This document shows, piece after piece, positions 44,002-52,969 of a DNA stretch of 64,000 bases. This DNA comes from Bacteroidales bacterium UBA5536 (GTDB taxonomy: Bacteria; Bacteroidota; Bacteroidia; Bacteroidales; F082). The notes under the pieces were generated by a model. The model ran no database searches. It saw only the letters and a list, made by a program, of their open reading frames with translations, and was not told where the DNA came from. Position numbers and translations under genes: made by a program. The stretch is taken from positions 62,001 to 126,000 of the forward strand of contig DINQ01000011.1 of NCBI GenBank assembly GCA_002426795.1. The letters are read 5' to 3'. How positions within the stretch are numbered: the stretch's first letter is position 1; every line of letters starts with the position of its first letter.

Positions 44002-46695
44002 TCAGATGTTATTTAAAAAAGTGTACAAATCATCTTCCTGATTCAGGTTGAGCTTCTTTCTGAGTCTCGATCGCCCAATATAAGCGCTGGATGGCTGAAT
44101 ATTCAGTATTTCTGCGATTTCTCTGGAATTCAGTCCGATTTTCAGATAGGCACACCAGCGCAGGTCGTTGCTGGATAAATTGGGGAATTGTTCTTTGAGC
44201 TTTTTGAAAAACTCCTGATGCAACTCATCCATTTGAATTTCAAAGGTTTTGTCCTCCACCGAGATATAAGATTCAAGCAGGCGCTGCATCTCACTCAGTC
44301 TGATTTTAGTCATATTGGGTTCCTTCAATGCGATATTGCATTTTTCTTTGAGCAACATCAGCAGGCGGCTCTTGTCTTCATTGTCTTTGGCTTTGGTTGC
44401 CAATTCAACAGTTTTGATTTTTAGCTGATCCTTCACCTGCTCAAAATCTGCCTTGATCCGCTTTTGTTCCAGCAGCACCAGTTCTTGTTCGTGTTTCTCA
44501 GCCTGGCTGCGGAGCGATTGCTGTTCTTTGACCAATAATTCGGCCTCTTGTCTTCTCAAAACTGTTTTGTGTCGGTGATGAATCAGGAAAAAGCCCAGCA
44601 AAGCCAGCAGAAGATAAGTTGTGTAAGCCATCCAACTAAAGTACCAAGGCGTTGCAATCCGCACGGTTATAGCCAGACTATCTGTCATCTCTCCGTCGAC
44701 GAGTGCTCTGACCAACAAAGTATGCTTGCCACTTTTCAGGTTGATCAGTTCAATAGAATTATCCTGATTCCATTCGCTCCAACTGTCGGTTGTTTTCAGT
44801 TTAAATTGGTATTGAACGTCATTCTGATTAGGCACAATACATTTCACAATCAGACTATTGAGTTGGTATGGAACTTTAGCGTTTTCGAAATAAACCGCTT
44901 TTTCAGTACTTCCAACAGCTTCAATTTCTCTCAAAATCACTTGATGTGAAACAGTATCCTTTTGCGCTTTGGCTTTGAGGTGTTCAAGTGCAAACCCGTT
45001 GTATACAGGATAGAAATGATAGTCGGCATGAAGTGGTTTGCCAATGTAAAACCCGGAAATCAAATCCTCTACCTGTGATTCGTTTCTCTTTGCTGTTTGT
45101 AAGGTAAATTTCTTTTCTAAGGCTTCGTATGAATACACTTGTTGCTCCGTTACAAGCTGAATATGTTCGTCATTTTTCGAGAGAGCCACATGGTCTCCCT
45201 GGAACTGTGTGTCGGGAAAAATCTGTCTTTCGTTTGGCACTAAATCAGCATCAAGTGTGGTTCGGATAACACCAAAATTCGGAATATTCACCCAAAGTAT
45301 ATTATCTTTCTCGATGATAAGCTGGCTGCATGAGCCATAGATATACTCCATCTTTTTAAAAAAGCTCCAGGAGCCATTATTTTTTTTGAAAATGGTAATC
45401 CCATTGTAGTTTCCGGTTAACAGAAAATCACGGTATGGCACCATGGTGAGCACCCCGTTTTGATTACCCAGTTTTATAAGTTTGTTGTCCTGGTAAACAA
45501 AAAGACCCTTATCATGCCCAATAAGCAACGACTGATCCACATTTTCAAGCGACCACACTTGTCCTTCAGTTCCTGCAATTAGCTTAAAGCGATAAGCCTC
45601 GGTGTTGTCATTCAGATCTGTCCACCTGCTTTCATAAAGCCCCTGATTGGTGCCAAGGTAAAACAAGTCATTAAGAACCAATCCTGTTGATCCGGTTCCA
45701 AAATCGCCGTTGTAATCAATAAAATAGGTTGTGTTGTTTTTTAGGTCAAGGGTTGATATGCCATAATCCATCCCCATCCAAAGTTTACCTGATTTGCTGT
45801 AATGTAGGCTCAAGATGGTACTGTTGGGTAATCCTTTGTTTTTGTTGACATGGTGAATGATATTTCCTTGATAATCAGCAATGAATAACCCCTGTAAAAT
45901 AGTACCGAAAGCCAGGTAACCTCGATTGATTTGCTCAAAACTGAAGACCCTTGCTACTTTCAACGCCTCTGACAACTTGTTTTTCAATGGACTGAGCTTG
46001 CCATCAGCAAAAACATACAAACCATCACTTTTGGTGACCAGAACAAGCTCGTTGGCGTGCTGATACATACCAGCTATCTCCAACTTGTTTTGCTCAGGAT
46101 AGTCGAAAAGCTTCCTGAGAGAAAAACCTTCGAACAGAAAGACACCTTCCTTTTGGTCAGTAAAATAAAGGGAGTCGTTCATTGAAAAGCTCCCGCTAAA
46201 TCTGCTAGGAGCAGAGATTCTTGTAAGTTGTTGGTTTTTATAAATGTAAATATTTTGAAAAGAGCTAAACGCTACACCAGCTTCGAGCTTGTGAACATGC
46301 CAGAACTCTTCGTACAAATCGCTGACATCTTTTTGAAACGGATACAGGGAAGTATATTCAAAAGCCTGATATTTATTTTTTTTCCAGATGCCAAAATCCA
46401 GGTCGGAACCTGTGTAAATGGTCGAATCGTTAAGCACCAGAAGTGAGCGTGTAAAACCTTTGCTGCCTTTGAATGTACTCCAGTTTTGTCCGTCGTATTC
46501 AATCAAACCACCATCAGCCGCCATGTAAACTATGCCATTTTCGGCAGTGGCGATCGCCCATACTTTTCCTTTGTTGGCATATTGGGCGGGTTTAAAATTT
46601 TGCAGCAAGGGAACACCTTTTTCGGGTAAGCCCTGCCCTATTGCAAAACTACCTGAAAAAAAAACAATCAATAACAGTATAAATCTGTTGTTCAA
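44002..46695 (-). CDS. Membrane-spanning propeller/Y_Y_Y sensor with cytoplasmic HTH, likely regulator of the beta-glucan locus
   Basis: An 897-residue one-protein signalling system. A signal peptide (cleavage near AIGQ) leads into a periplasmic part made of two-component-propeller repeats (about 30-590), a Y_Y_Y domain (about 615-680), one membrane helix (about 688-706), a coiled coil (about 715-775) and a C-terminal helix-turn-helix of LuxR type (about 840-890, SREIAEILNIQPSSAYIGRS). There is no kinase domain, so it should act directly on DNA from the membrane. The start is TTG at 46695: the signal peptide begins exactly there and a TGA lies six codons upstream. The gene ends the beta-glucan locus and the family is known for glycan-locus control. 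Confidence 0.85.
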   Translation of the reverse strand: MNNRFILLLIVFFSGSFAIGQGLPEKGVPLLQNFKPAQYANKGKVWAIATAENGIVYMAADGGLIEYDGQNWSTFKGSKGFTRSLLVLNDSTIYTGSDLDFGIWKKNKYQAFEYTSLYPFQKDVSDLYEEFWHVHKLEAGVAFSSFQNIYIYKNQQLTRISAPSRFSGSFSMNDSLYFTDQKEGVFLFEGFSLRKLFDYPEQNKLEIAGMYQHANELVLVTKSDGLYVFADGKLSPLKNKLSEALKVARVFSFEQINRGYLAFGTILQGLFIADYQGNIIHHVNKNKGLPNSTILSLHYSKSGKLWMGMDYGISTLDLKNNTTYFIDYNGDFGTGSTGLVLNDLFYLGTNQGLYESRWTDLNDNTEAYRFKLIAGTEGQVWSLENVDQSLLIGHDKGLFVYQDNKLIKLGNQNGVLTMVPYRDFLLTGNYNGITIFKKNNGSWSFFKKMEYIYGSCSQLIIEKDNILWVNIPNFGVIRTTLDADLVPNERQIFPDTQFQGDHVALSKNDEHIQLVTEQQVYSYEALEKKFTLQTAKRNESQVEDLISGFYIGKPLHADYHFYPVYNGFALEHLKAKAQKDTVSHQVILREIEAVGSTEKAVYFENAKVPYQLNSLIVKCIVPNQNDVQYQFKLKTTDSWSEWNQDNSIELINLKSGKHTLLVRALVDGEMTDSLAITVRIATPWYFSWMAYTTYLLLALLGFFLIHHRHKTVLRRQEAELLVKEQQSLRSQAEKHEQELVLLEQKRIKADFEQVKDQLKIKTVELATKAKDNEDKSRLLMLLKEKCNIALKEPNMTKIRLSEMQRLLESYISVEDKTFEIQMDELHQEFFKKLKEQFPNLSSNDLRWCAYLKIGLNSREIAEILNIQPSSAYIGRSRLRKKLNLNQEDDLYTFLNNI

Positions 46696-46720
46696 TGAAT
46701 AAAAATTAATTCATGCAAAT

Positions 46721-46759
46721 ATAACAAGGAAAGCCACCCAATTTGGTAGCTTTCCTTGT
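46721..46759 (-). terminator. Terminator between the carbohydrate-binding protein and regulator genes
   Basis: ACAAGGAAAGC and GCTTTCCTTGT form a perfect 11-bp stem, extended inside by ACC/GGT. On the minus strand it is followed by a moderately T-rich stretch. It begins 11 bases after the stop at 46770 and lies just before the regulator gene, which would thus be transcribed mostly from its own promoter. Confidence 0.7.
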
Positions 46760-46769
46760 GGATCAAATC

Positions 46770-48059
46770 TTAGTTAATGACCAGTCGTTGTGACTGAACT
46801 TTACCTTCAGAAGAATAGATTCTCAAGAAGTATACGCCTTGTTTGAGGTCATCAGTGCGGAGTGTTGATGCATTCACTGTAGCAACAATATTTCCGACTG
46901 CATCGTAAACTTCAATTTGGCTTACATCACCTTTCAGTTGAACCATACCACCTTGTTGAACAGGATTCGGATACAGACGCACCTGATCTTTTTTCAGATC
47001 TTGTGTTGAGGTAACATCACCACGGAAGAAATAGAGGTTATCGAGGTAGATGGTTTGAGCGCCTGATCCCCCGTCAAATTTAAACTGGATCACATCGGCA
47101 AGGTTAACGCCTGCAAAGGCTGTCAGCGGAATGTTGTAGCTAACCCATTGATTGGGTGTAATGGGCATTGCATAGGCAGTTTCAACCGGACCGGTGCTGA
47201 TGCAATAAATATTCACGGTAGTAGCATCGGCTGTCCACATATCAACATGCAAGGTTTCCATAGCAGTAACATCAAGCGCACTTGCAAACTGGGTTCCCTG
47301 GTAGTTGAAATTGGCATATCTCATGGTTTCATTGCCTTCGATGGTCACGTAAGAAACGATGGTTGATTGCCCCCAGTTTGGATTAAAGTCGGTGCCGGGA
47401 ATGTTGGCATATGCACTGCTGTAAACTGACATCACATCATCAGGATTGCGGGCCGGTGGAACGGGTGCAGCAGTGGTTGGTTCGCCAGGTGTTGCACCTT
47501 GTGGGTTGAAGGTGATGTTGTCAAAATAAACCACATTGTCTTGTGTTCTTCCACTCAAGTCAAAATCAGGGAAAATGACAATCTGATCTAGCTGGCCTTC
47601 ACCAGCTGGCGGGTTGGTGTAAGCAGAAAAGTTGAATGTCAGCTCTTCCCATTGGTTAACAACGGTATTGGGAACTTTGATTTCAACCTGCGCCCAGCCT
47701 GTTGAAGAAACCAGTTTAACGCCTACATCGCTGATTACGGATTTCCAAACCATTACTTTAATGGAATTGTTGGTTGCATCGAGCACAAAAGCACCTAAAT
47801 CGGCACCATGCATGCTTTCGCAGCCAGCCCATGGATTGCCTGTCTGAAGAGCCGTAAATTTCGCAACTGTAGCTGAAGTGTTAGCACCTGTTTGGTCAGG
47901 ATTGGCGATGATTTCAACCGGAGGGTTGGCATCATTTTCAAAAACTGTCCAGGTCCAGTCGGCGCCATTTCCGCCTGGTTCAAAGTTGATCGGCGCATTT
48001 TGAGCAAATGTAAATGCTGCAAAGAGCATCATCGAAAATAAAATAGTAAACTTTTTCAT
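46770..48059 (-). CDS. Secreted two-domain carbohydrate-binding protein with T9SS sorting domain
   Basis: A 429-residue exported protein of the beta-glucan locus. After the signal peptide (1-20) come a first beta-sandwich domain (about 22-190, like CBM-type domains ending in VVYFDNITFNP), a short Thr/Ala/Pro linker, a second domain (about 207-347) and a T9SS tail (VRLYPNPVQQ, end RLVIN). The second domain is nearly the same module that is repeated in the surface lipoprotein at 59830: shared strings are GTDFNPNWGQ, ISTGPVETAY and DVIQFKFDGG. Start is at the ATG at 48059, where the signal peptide begins. No catalytic domain is seen, so it probably binds the glucan at the surface or is released with it. 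Confidence 0.85.
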   Translation of the reverse strand: MKKFTILFSMMLFAAFTFAQNAPINFEPGGNGADWTWTVFENDANPPVEIIANPDQTGANTSATVAKFTALQTGNPWAGCESMHGADLGAFVLDATNNSIKVMVWKSVISDVGVKLVSSTGWAQVEIKVPNTVVNQWEELTFNFSAYTNPPAGEGQLDQIVIFPDFDLSGRTQDNVVYFDNITFNPQGATPGEPTTAAPVPPARNPDDVMSVYSSAYANIPGTDFNPNWGQSTIVSYVTIEGNETMRYANFNYQGTQFASALDVTAMETLHVDMWTADATTVNIYCISTGPVETAYAMPITPNQWVSYNIPLTAFAGVNLADVIQFKFDGGSGAQTIYLDNLYFFRGDVTSTQDLKKDQVRLYPNPVQQGGMVQLKGDVSQIEVYDAVGNIVATVNASTLRTDDLKQGVYFLRIYSSEGKVQSQRLVIN

Positions 48060-48096
48060 AATAGTAGATAATTGGTGAGTGTTAATTGATTGGGAT

Positions 48097-49059
48097 TTAT
48101 TTATTAGTAATCTGTGATTTTTGTTTTGAAATGAGTTTTTTAATGGCCAGTTTGGGTGTTCTGTCGATCTTAAACAGTCCCCAGTGCTTTTCGGGCTCCA
48201 TAGGTTCGGCCGAACCTTTCCAATATTCGTCAAATGCCTCGAAAAAGAAAACCAGTATATTCTCCTTTTCAACCCATTGCATGAGCTTTTCGAAATAGAT
48301 TTTTTGGTATTCTTCGTTCACATTCTCAGGATTGATGCCTCTTCCATTTGAATTGGTTGCCCATCCGGCTTCAGTGATAATCACTGGTTTATGCGGAAAT
48401 TTGCTGGCTACCGCACGATAATTATCCTTGGTATAATCCAAAGATTCTGATATATGCTTATACTCCCAAACAGGATAAGTATGAATCGAAATGAAGTCGA
48501 CAGCCTCAGCCAGTTTATCAAGTTTAAACAGCCAGGGCAGATAGTTTTCGCAAAAAGTGACTGGTTGTTTGGCTCCTTTCTTAACCATTTTCACGTATTC
48601 AGTCACCTTGTGTTCGGGCACATAATGATCTGTCCATTCCACACAGGCTTCGTTGCCCACCGACAGTGAAAAAATAATATTGGGATACTGGTTTGCAACT
48701 TCGATCATTTTTTCGATCTTCGACTTATTGCTTGCCGTGTTTTTTTCTAACTGTTCAGAAGAATAAACGCCACCATTCCACGGACAATTGAAGTTATTCA
48801 TCTCGGCTGTGATATAAGTGCCCAGCATAACTTTAAAATCAAATCCTTCTTTGCGAATCACATCCAGTACGGTAGCTGCATGTTGATCATAATCGAAAAG
48901 GCGAAGGTATTTCCAGTGTCCTTTAAGCAGCAAAAGATCCTCCTTCACCTCATCGTAAGACGGATAGGTGCCACCTGGATTCTGACCATTTCGGAAGCCA
49001 GAGTAGCAGATAGCACGGGCCTTTTCCAAATTTAACGCCTTAAAGGTGTCCATTGCCAT
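48097..49059 (-). CDS. Cytoplasmic GH17 beta-1,3-glucan hydrolase, copy B
   Basis: A 320-residue glycoside hydrolase of family 17 (TIM barrel, retaining). Acid/base is Glu137 in LSVGNEACVEW and the nucleophile is Glu230 in VIITEAGWATN; the barrel strands SIHTYPVW and YLRLFDYD fit the family. No signal peptide is present (MAMDTFKALN), so it should act in the cytoplasm on imported oligosaccharides. It is closely similar to the exported lipoprotein at 54335 and looks like a relocated copy. Its start overlaps the end of the upstream GH17 gene by 20 bases (14 if the second ATG at 49053 is used), so translation is probably coupled. Confidence 0.88.
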   Translation of the reverse strand: MAMDTFKALNLEKARAICYSGFRNGQNPGGTYPSYDEVKEDLLLLKGHWKYLRLFDYDQHAATVLDVIRKEGFDFKVMLGTYITAEMNNFNCPWNGGVYSSEQLEKNTASNKSKIEKMIEVANQYPNIIFSLSVGNEACVEWTDHYVPEHKVTEYVKMVKKGAKQPVTFCENYLPWLFKLDKLAEAVDFISIHTYPVWEYKHISESLDYTKDNYRAVASKFPHKPVIITEAGWATNSNGRGINPENVNEEYQKIYFEKLMQWVEKENILVFFFEAFDEYWKGSAEPMEPEKHWGLFKIDRTPKLAIKKLISKQKSQITNK

Positions 49060-49954
49060 ATTTTAGTTTTTCATTCTTGTCCCAAATGCCCCAATAAGCG
49101 CCCACTTCCCCTTCGGCTCCAACTTTCCAGTCTTCGTCGAACGATGAGAAGTAAAACACCTCAACGCCTTCATCCATAGCCCAAAGCTGGGTGTTGATGA
49201 AATACTGCATGGCATTGTCCATCGATGGAATGGCCCCGCCCAAAGTTTCGCCTTTACTGGGCCAGCCTGTTTCGGTGATTATCACACGCTTTCCTTTGGA
49301 TGCCGCCAGGCGGAACATACTTTGCATATGCGGCAGTGAATAGCGAAACTCTGTTCCTTCCCAGAATGGATAACAGTTGGCCAGAATCACATCGCTCACT
49401 TCGGCAATGCGTGGTCTTTTCACAAATTCATAATATGCATCAACATATCCTACCGGAACATGCGGGATGGCTTTCTTGACGTTTTCGATACGAGCGATCA
49501 AATCATCTTCGCTGAGGTCTTTACGATAAAGCACTTCATTTCCAACTGCGGCAACGTCGACAAGTCCTTCGTTGGCCAGTTTGATCAGGCCTTCTATTTC
49601 CTGCTCATTTTTCTCTTCGTCTTTTCCGAGCCAGGCACCAACCAGCGTTTTCATGCCCATTTCTTTTGCAATACGAGGAATGATTTCATTGCCTTCTATA
49701 CACGAAAAAGAACGAACCCAGCCCGAATAAGGTTTCAAAATAGCCATTCTCCTTCTGATCTGGGACTCAGGGATAACATCTCCTGGTTTCTGACCTTCTT
49801 CGTAAAGGCTGAAACAGAAACCATGTACGCCACCATAAAGGATTTCTAAAAACAGATTGCGAATATCCTCGGGAGATTTATCTGCTAAAAAGTTTTCTCC
49901 TGCCACACCACCTGCATGTTTATAGCTCAGGTAAGTTTCTTTTCTAAATGACAT
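49040..49954 (-). CDS. Cytoplasmic GH17 hydrolase, divergent
   Basis: A 304-residue family 17-like hydrolase without signal peptide. Acid/base is Glu140 in AAVGNEVLYR, nucleophile Glu228 in VIITETGWPSKGE; the ANCYPFWEG strand corresponds to the SIHTYPVW strand of the others. It is the most divergent of the four GH17 proteins in the locus and its N-terminus (MSFRKETYLSYKHAGGVAGE) is different from the standard strand 1. Together with the overlapping gene downstream it forms a cytoplasmic pair. Specificity may differ from the exported enzymes, for example for short or branched oligosaccharides. Confidence 0.82.
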   Translation of the reverse strand: MSFRKETYLSYKHAGGVAGENFLADKSPEDIRNLFLEILYGGVHGFCFSLYEEGQKPGDVIPESQIRRRMAILKPYSGWVRSFSCIEGNEIIPRIAKEMGMKTLVGAWLGKDEEKNEQEIEGLIKLANEGLVDVAAVGNEVLYRKDLSEDDLIARIENVKKAIPHVPVGYVDAYYEFVKRPRIAEVSDVILANCYPFWEGTEFRYSLPHMQSMFRLAASKGKRVIITETGWPSKGETLGGAIPSMDNAMQYFINTQLWAMDEGVEVFYFSSFDEDWKVGAEGEVGAYWGIWDKNEKLKYGNGHL

Positions 49955-49998
49955 AGTCTTGATGAATTGAATTTGATAACAAATTATTTGATTTCGAA

Positions 49999-51429
49999 TT
50001 ATAGTTTTCCTCTTCTCCTAACGAGCTCTGCACTGATTTCGTTAGACCTTTCTTCTGTAAGGTCGTACTTCCACATCACCAAAATGGCCAATGCAGCAGT
50101 AATCGCAGGAATTGTGATATCGGCAATACGGAGATTGGTAATGGTTTCGGCGGTTTGTGTTGCTGCACCACCATCAAAACCCACAAGTTTCAGAACCAGA
50201 CCACCCAATACCAGGGCAAGTCCTTGTCCGAGTTTCACCATCCACCAGTAAATAGCTCCAAAAGTGCCTTCTTTACGTGGCATCCCATTGTTTAACTCGT
50301 CGAGGTCGCAAACATCAGCTGTCATGCTCATCATCAGCGTGAACAAGCCACCGATACCAAACACCATCAACGGAATTGGCATGAACATCAACCATGGATT
50401 TGATGGATCGAATCCCCACCATTTCAGGACGTATCCAAAAATGGAAATCACTGTTGAGATGATAAAAGCTTTTCTTTTGCCCAATTTGTTAGACATCCAG
50501 GTGATGACCGGAATGATTAAAATGGAGGTTGCGAGTGCGCTTACTGTAGAGAACCATGCTGGCCAGGTGCCGGCTGCACCGTAATCGCCATTAAACATAT
50601 AAAATACGATGATGAAATAGCTGAACGAAGCCACCATCTGGAATCCGTTGAAAACCAAAAATGTAGCACCACAAAGTCTGACGAAAGGAATGTTTTTTGA
50701 AATCAAGATCATGTTGTGGAACAGGTCTTTCAGATTTTTGAACAGATTCTTAAAGGTGATATCAGCCCGGTTGGTGAGGTTGGTTTGGTCAATTTCTTTA
50801 CAAAACAGTGCCGGCATAACCCCCAGCACCACACATGCGGCACCAACAATGATGGCCAAACTGCGCACCCCAACTGCCTGACTTTCGAAAAGGTCTTTAT
50901 CGGCAATCAGCACCCAAAACCATGGCACAATCATCCAGGCAAATTGCCCGATGGTTTGCGAAAAGCCCATCAAACGTGTCCGTTCTTTATAATCTGATGT
51001 CATTTCATAACCCAGACCAATCAGTGGAGTAGAGAAGATGGTGTTTCCTGTCAGATAGATCATTGAAAAGATCAGGAAATACCAGAAGTTGAACATTTCC
51101 GAGTTGTTTTCGTCGAGCTGCCATAACACAGCAAACAAGGTACCACTAAGGATGGCTCCGGCAAAAATATACGGTTTTCTTCGACCCCATTTCGACTTTG
51201 TATTATCAGAGATATATCCCATGATTGGATCGCTGATCGCATCGTAGAAGCGCGGAAGCCCACCAAGAAGTCCGGCCAGGAATGGGTCCATGCCGAAGGC
51301 TGTAAGTAAGAAAAATGAAAAAACCCCTAAAGCTCCGGGTAACAAATTATTGACGAGATGTCCCGCGCCAAAAGCTGCTTTTTGCCCCATCGGGACTCTG
51401 TCGACTAATGCTGTTTTGTGTTCTGACAT
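49999..51429 (-). CDS. GPH-type sugar:cation symporter (MFS)
   Basis: A 476-residue inner-membrane transporter of the glycoside-pentoside-hexuronide family with 12 hydrophobic segments. Typical features are the N-terminal LPRFYDAISDPIMGYISDN with the conserved aspartates, followed by KWGRRKPYIF, and in the second half the loop DLDELNNGMPRKEGTFG. Members import glucosides together with a cation. Placed among beta-glucanase genes, it should bring gluco-oligosaccharides into the cytoplasm, where the phosphorylase and the two GH17 proteins can act. It follows the GH30 gene after 20 bases. Confidence 0.93.
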   Translation of the reverse strand: MSEHKTALVDRVPMGQKAAFGAGHLVNNLLPGALGVFSFFLLTAFGMDPFLAGLLGGLPRFYDAISDPIMGYISDNTKSKWGRRKPYIFAGAILSGTLFAVLWQLDENNSEMFNFWYFLIFSMIYLTGNTIFSTPLIGLGYEMTSDYKERTRLMGFSQTIGQFAWMIVPWFWVLIADKDLFESQAVGVRSLAIIVGAACVVLGVMPALFCKEIDQTNLTNRADITFKNLFKNLKDLFHNMILISKNIPFVRLCGATFLVFNGFQMVASFSYFIIVFYMFNGDYGAAGTWPAWFSTVSALATSILIIPVITWMSNKLGKRKAFIISTVISIFGYVLKWWGFDPSNPWLMFMPIPLMVFGIGGLFTLMMSMTADVCDLDELNNGMPRKEGTFGAIYWWMVKLGQGLALVLGGLVLKLVGFDGGAATQTAETITNLRIADITIPAITAALAILVMWKYDLTEERSNEISAELVRRRGKL

Positions 51430-51449
51430 TTCTTGAGTTTTTATTGTTT

Positions 51450-52955
51450 TTAAATACGATTTCTATTGGGAATGACGATCGTTTGAAGTGCATTAGCCTG
51501 AATGGCAAAGGTTGTGTTTTCTTCGCCTAGTGACAGTTCAATGCCTTTGGCTGTATCGGTTGGATTAAACACAACTACCACAAATGATCCATCGGGGTTT
51601 TGCGCTGCAGTTACCATGATTTCGCCGTCGTTGTTCACGAATCCAATGCGCACTGCATCAGGTCTGATGTATCTGCTGAAATGCGCCATGGTGTAATATA
51701 GAGGTGTCAAATAAACTTCATCGTTTTCAGGATCGACAATGACCGGCGCCGTGCACCAGTTTTTGGCCCAGTTGGGTCCGCCTTGTCTGTCCAAGACCAT
51801 GTTCCAGTCGATCCAGCCGTCTACCCAGTTGTTGAGGCATCCGATAATGTCTCTGGCATAGCGGTAAACGGGAACATATTTGGGGTGTAGGTATTTCTGG
51901 TCGTCCGGCGCCCAGTCCCATCCCCAGTCTTTTGCTTCTTTTGACCAATACCAGGCGTCGTCGTTCCATCTTGGCACCATTGCATCGATACAGGCTTCCG
52001 ATTGAATCAAGTGCTTTTCGGGAGCCTTGTTATGGGCATACTGCAGTGATTCGGGGAAATAATCATAGGTGCTGGCGTACCAGTGTACGGCTGTTCCGTC
52101 GTAAAATTCTGCGGCTACTGAATCATCAAACATCACATCTACCCAATGTTTGAGTTCGTCACCCCTGTTTTGGTCGTAACCTAAAATTTTGACACTGTGT
52201 CCGTCGGCTCTCAATTTTGGTACCAGGTGATTTTTTACAAAATCATTCTGTTCTTCGGGACTAAAATGCATGCTTTCCCAGTTGTTGTTATTGCCAAGCG
52301 GTTCGTTTTCTACCGTAAAGCCCCATATATCAATCCCTTCTGCCTTGTATGCCTCCAGGTATTTCGAAAAAAACAATGCCCAGGTATCGTAGTATTTCGG
52401 CAATAATTTTCCGCCTTTCCAATCCTGATTGTCCTTCATCCATGGTGGAGCGGTCCAGGGTGAAGCAAGAATTAAAAATCCATCTTTTGACACCTTCATG
52501 GCATCTTTGATCATCGGAATCAGATCGTCTTTGTCTTCCTGAACAGAAAACTGGCTCAGGTCCATATCTTCGGCTACGGGTGCATATGAATAGTTCCCAA
52601 GCGAGAAATCGCACGAATTCATGTGTGTTCTTGTCAATGAATAGCGCGCTCCTGTTTCACCAAAGTAGGCTTCGATTACTTTGGCGCGGTTATCAGCTCC
52701 CAGCTGGTTCAGTAAATAGGCTGATGACTCAGTAAAGGCCCCGCCAAAACCGGTTATTTTCTGAAATTTTTCTTCTGGTAGCAAAACAACTTTTGCAGTT
52801 GTCTCGACGGTTGGAAAATCAGTTACTTTTTGAAGTTTACTGCCACTTTTGGCTGTTTCAAAAACTTCAACCTCTAACACTTTGGGTTTATCGCAACTAC
52901 TCATCATCAGCGAAATTAACAATATGACTGTCAAAGACCTCGATATTGGTTTCAT
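51450..52955 (-). CDS. GH30 beta-glucanase lipoprotein
   Basis: A 501-residue exported glycoside hydrolase of family 30. From the ATG at 52955 a lipoprotein signal is seen (lipobox MSSC). The catalytic barrel has the acid/base Glu218 in GFTVENEPLG and the nucleophile Glu320 in LIQSEACID; a small beta-sandwich forms the C-terminus (about 425-501). Bacterial relatives in beta-glucan loci are endo-beta-1,6-glucanases or beta-glucosidases, which would remove the beta-1,6 branches of laminarin. The start is 12 bases after the preceding stop. Confidence 0.9.
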   Translation of the reverse strand: MKPISRSLTVILLISLMMSSCDKPKVLEVEVFETAKSGSKLQKVTDFPTVETTAKVVLLPEEKFQKITGFGGAFTESSAYLLNQLGADNRAKVIEAYFGETGARYSLTRTHMNSCDFSLGNYSYAPVAEDMDLSQFSVQEDKDDLIPMIKDAMKVSKDGFLILASPWTAPPWMKDNQDWKGGKLLPKYYDTWALFFSKYLEAYKAEGIDIWGFTVENEPLGNNNNWESMHFSPEEQNDFVKNHLVPKLRADGHSVKILGYDQNRGDELKHWVDVMFDDSVAAEFYDGTAVHWYASTYDYFPESLQYAHNKAPEKHLIQSEACIDAMVPRWNDDAWYWSKEAKDWGWDWAPDDQKYLHPKYVPVYRYARDIIGCLNNWVDGWIDWNMVLDRQGGPNWAKNWCTAPVIVDPENDEVYLTPLYYTMAHFSRYIRPDAVRIGFVNNDGEIMVTAAQNPDGSFVVVVFNPTDTAKGIELSLGEENTTFAIQANALQTIVIPNRNRI

Positions 52956-52969
52956 AAAATAGTTTTTAA

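Noticed and set aside
46770..48272. A 500-residue version of the T9SS carbohydrate-binding protein starting at 48272
   Set aside because: The first 71 codons overlap the GH17 gene and have no signal character; the signal peptide starts at the ATG at 48059.
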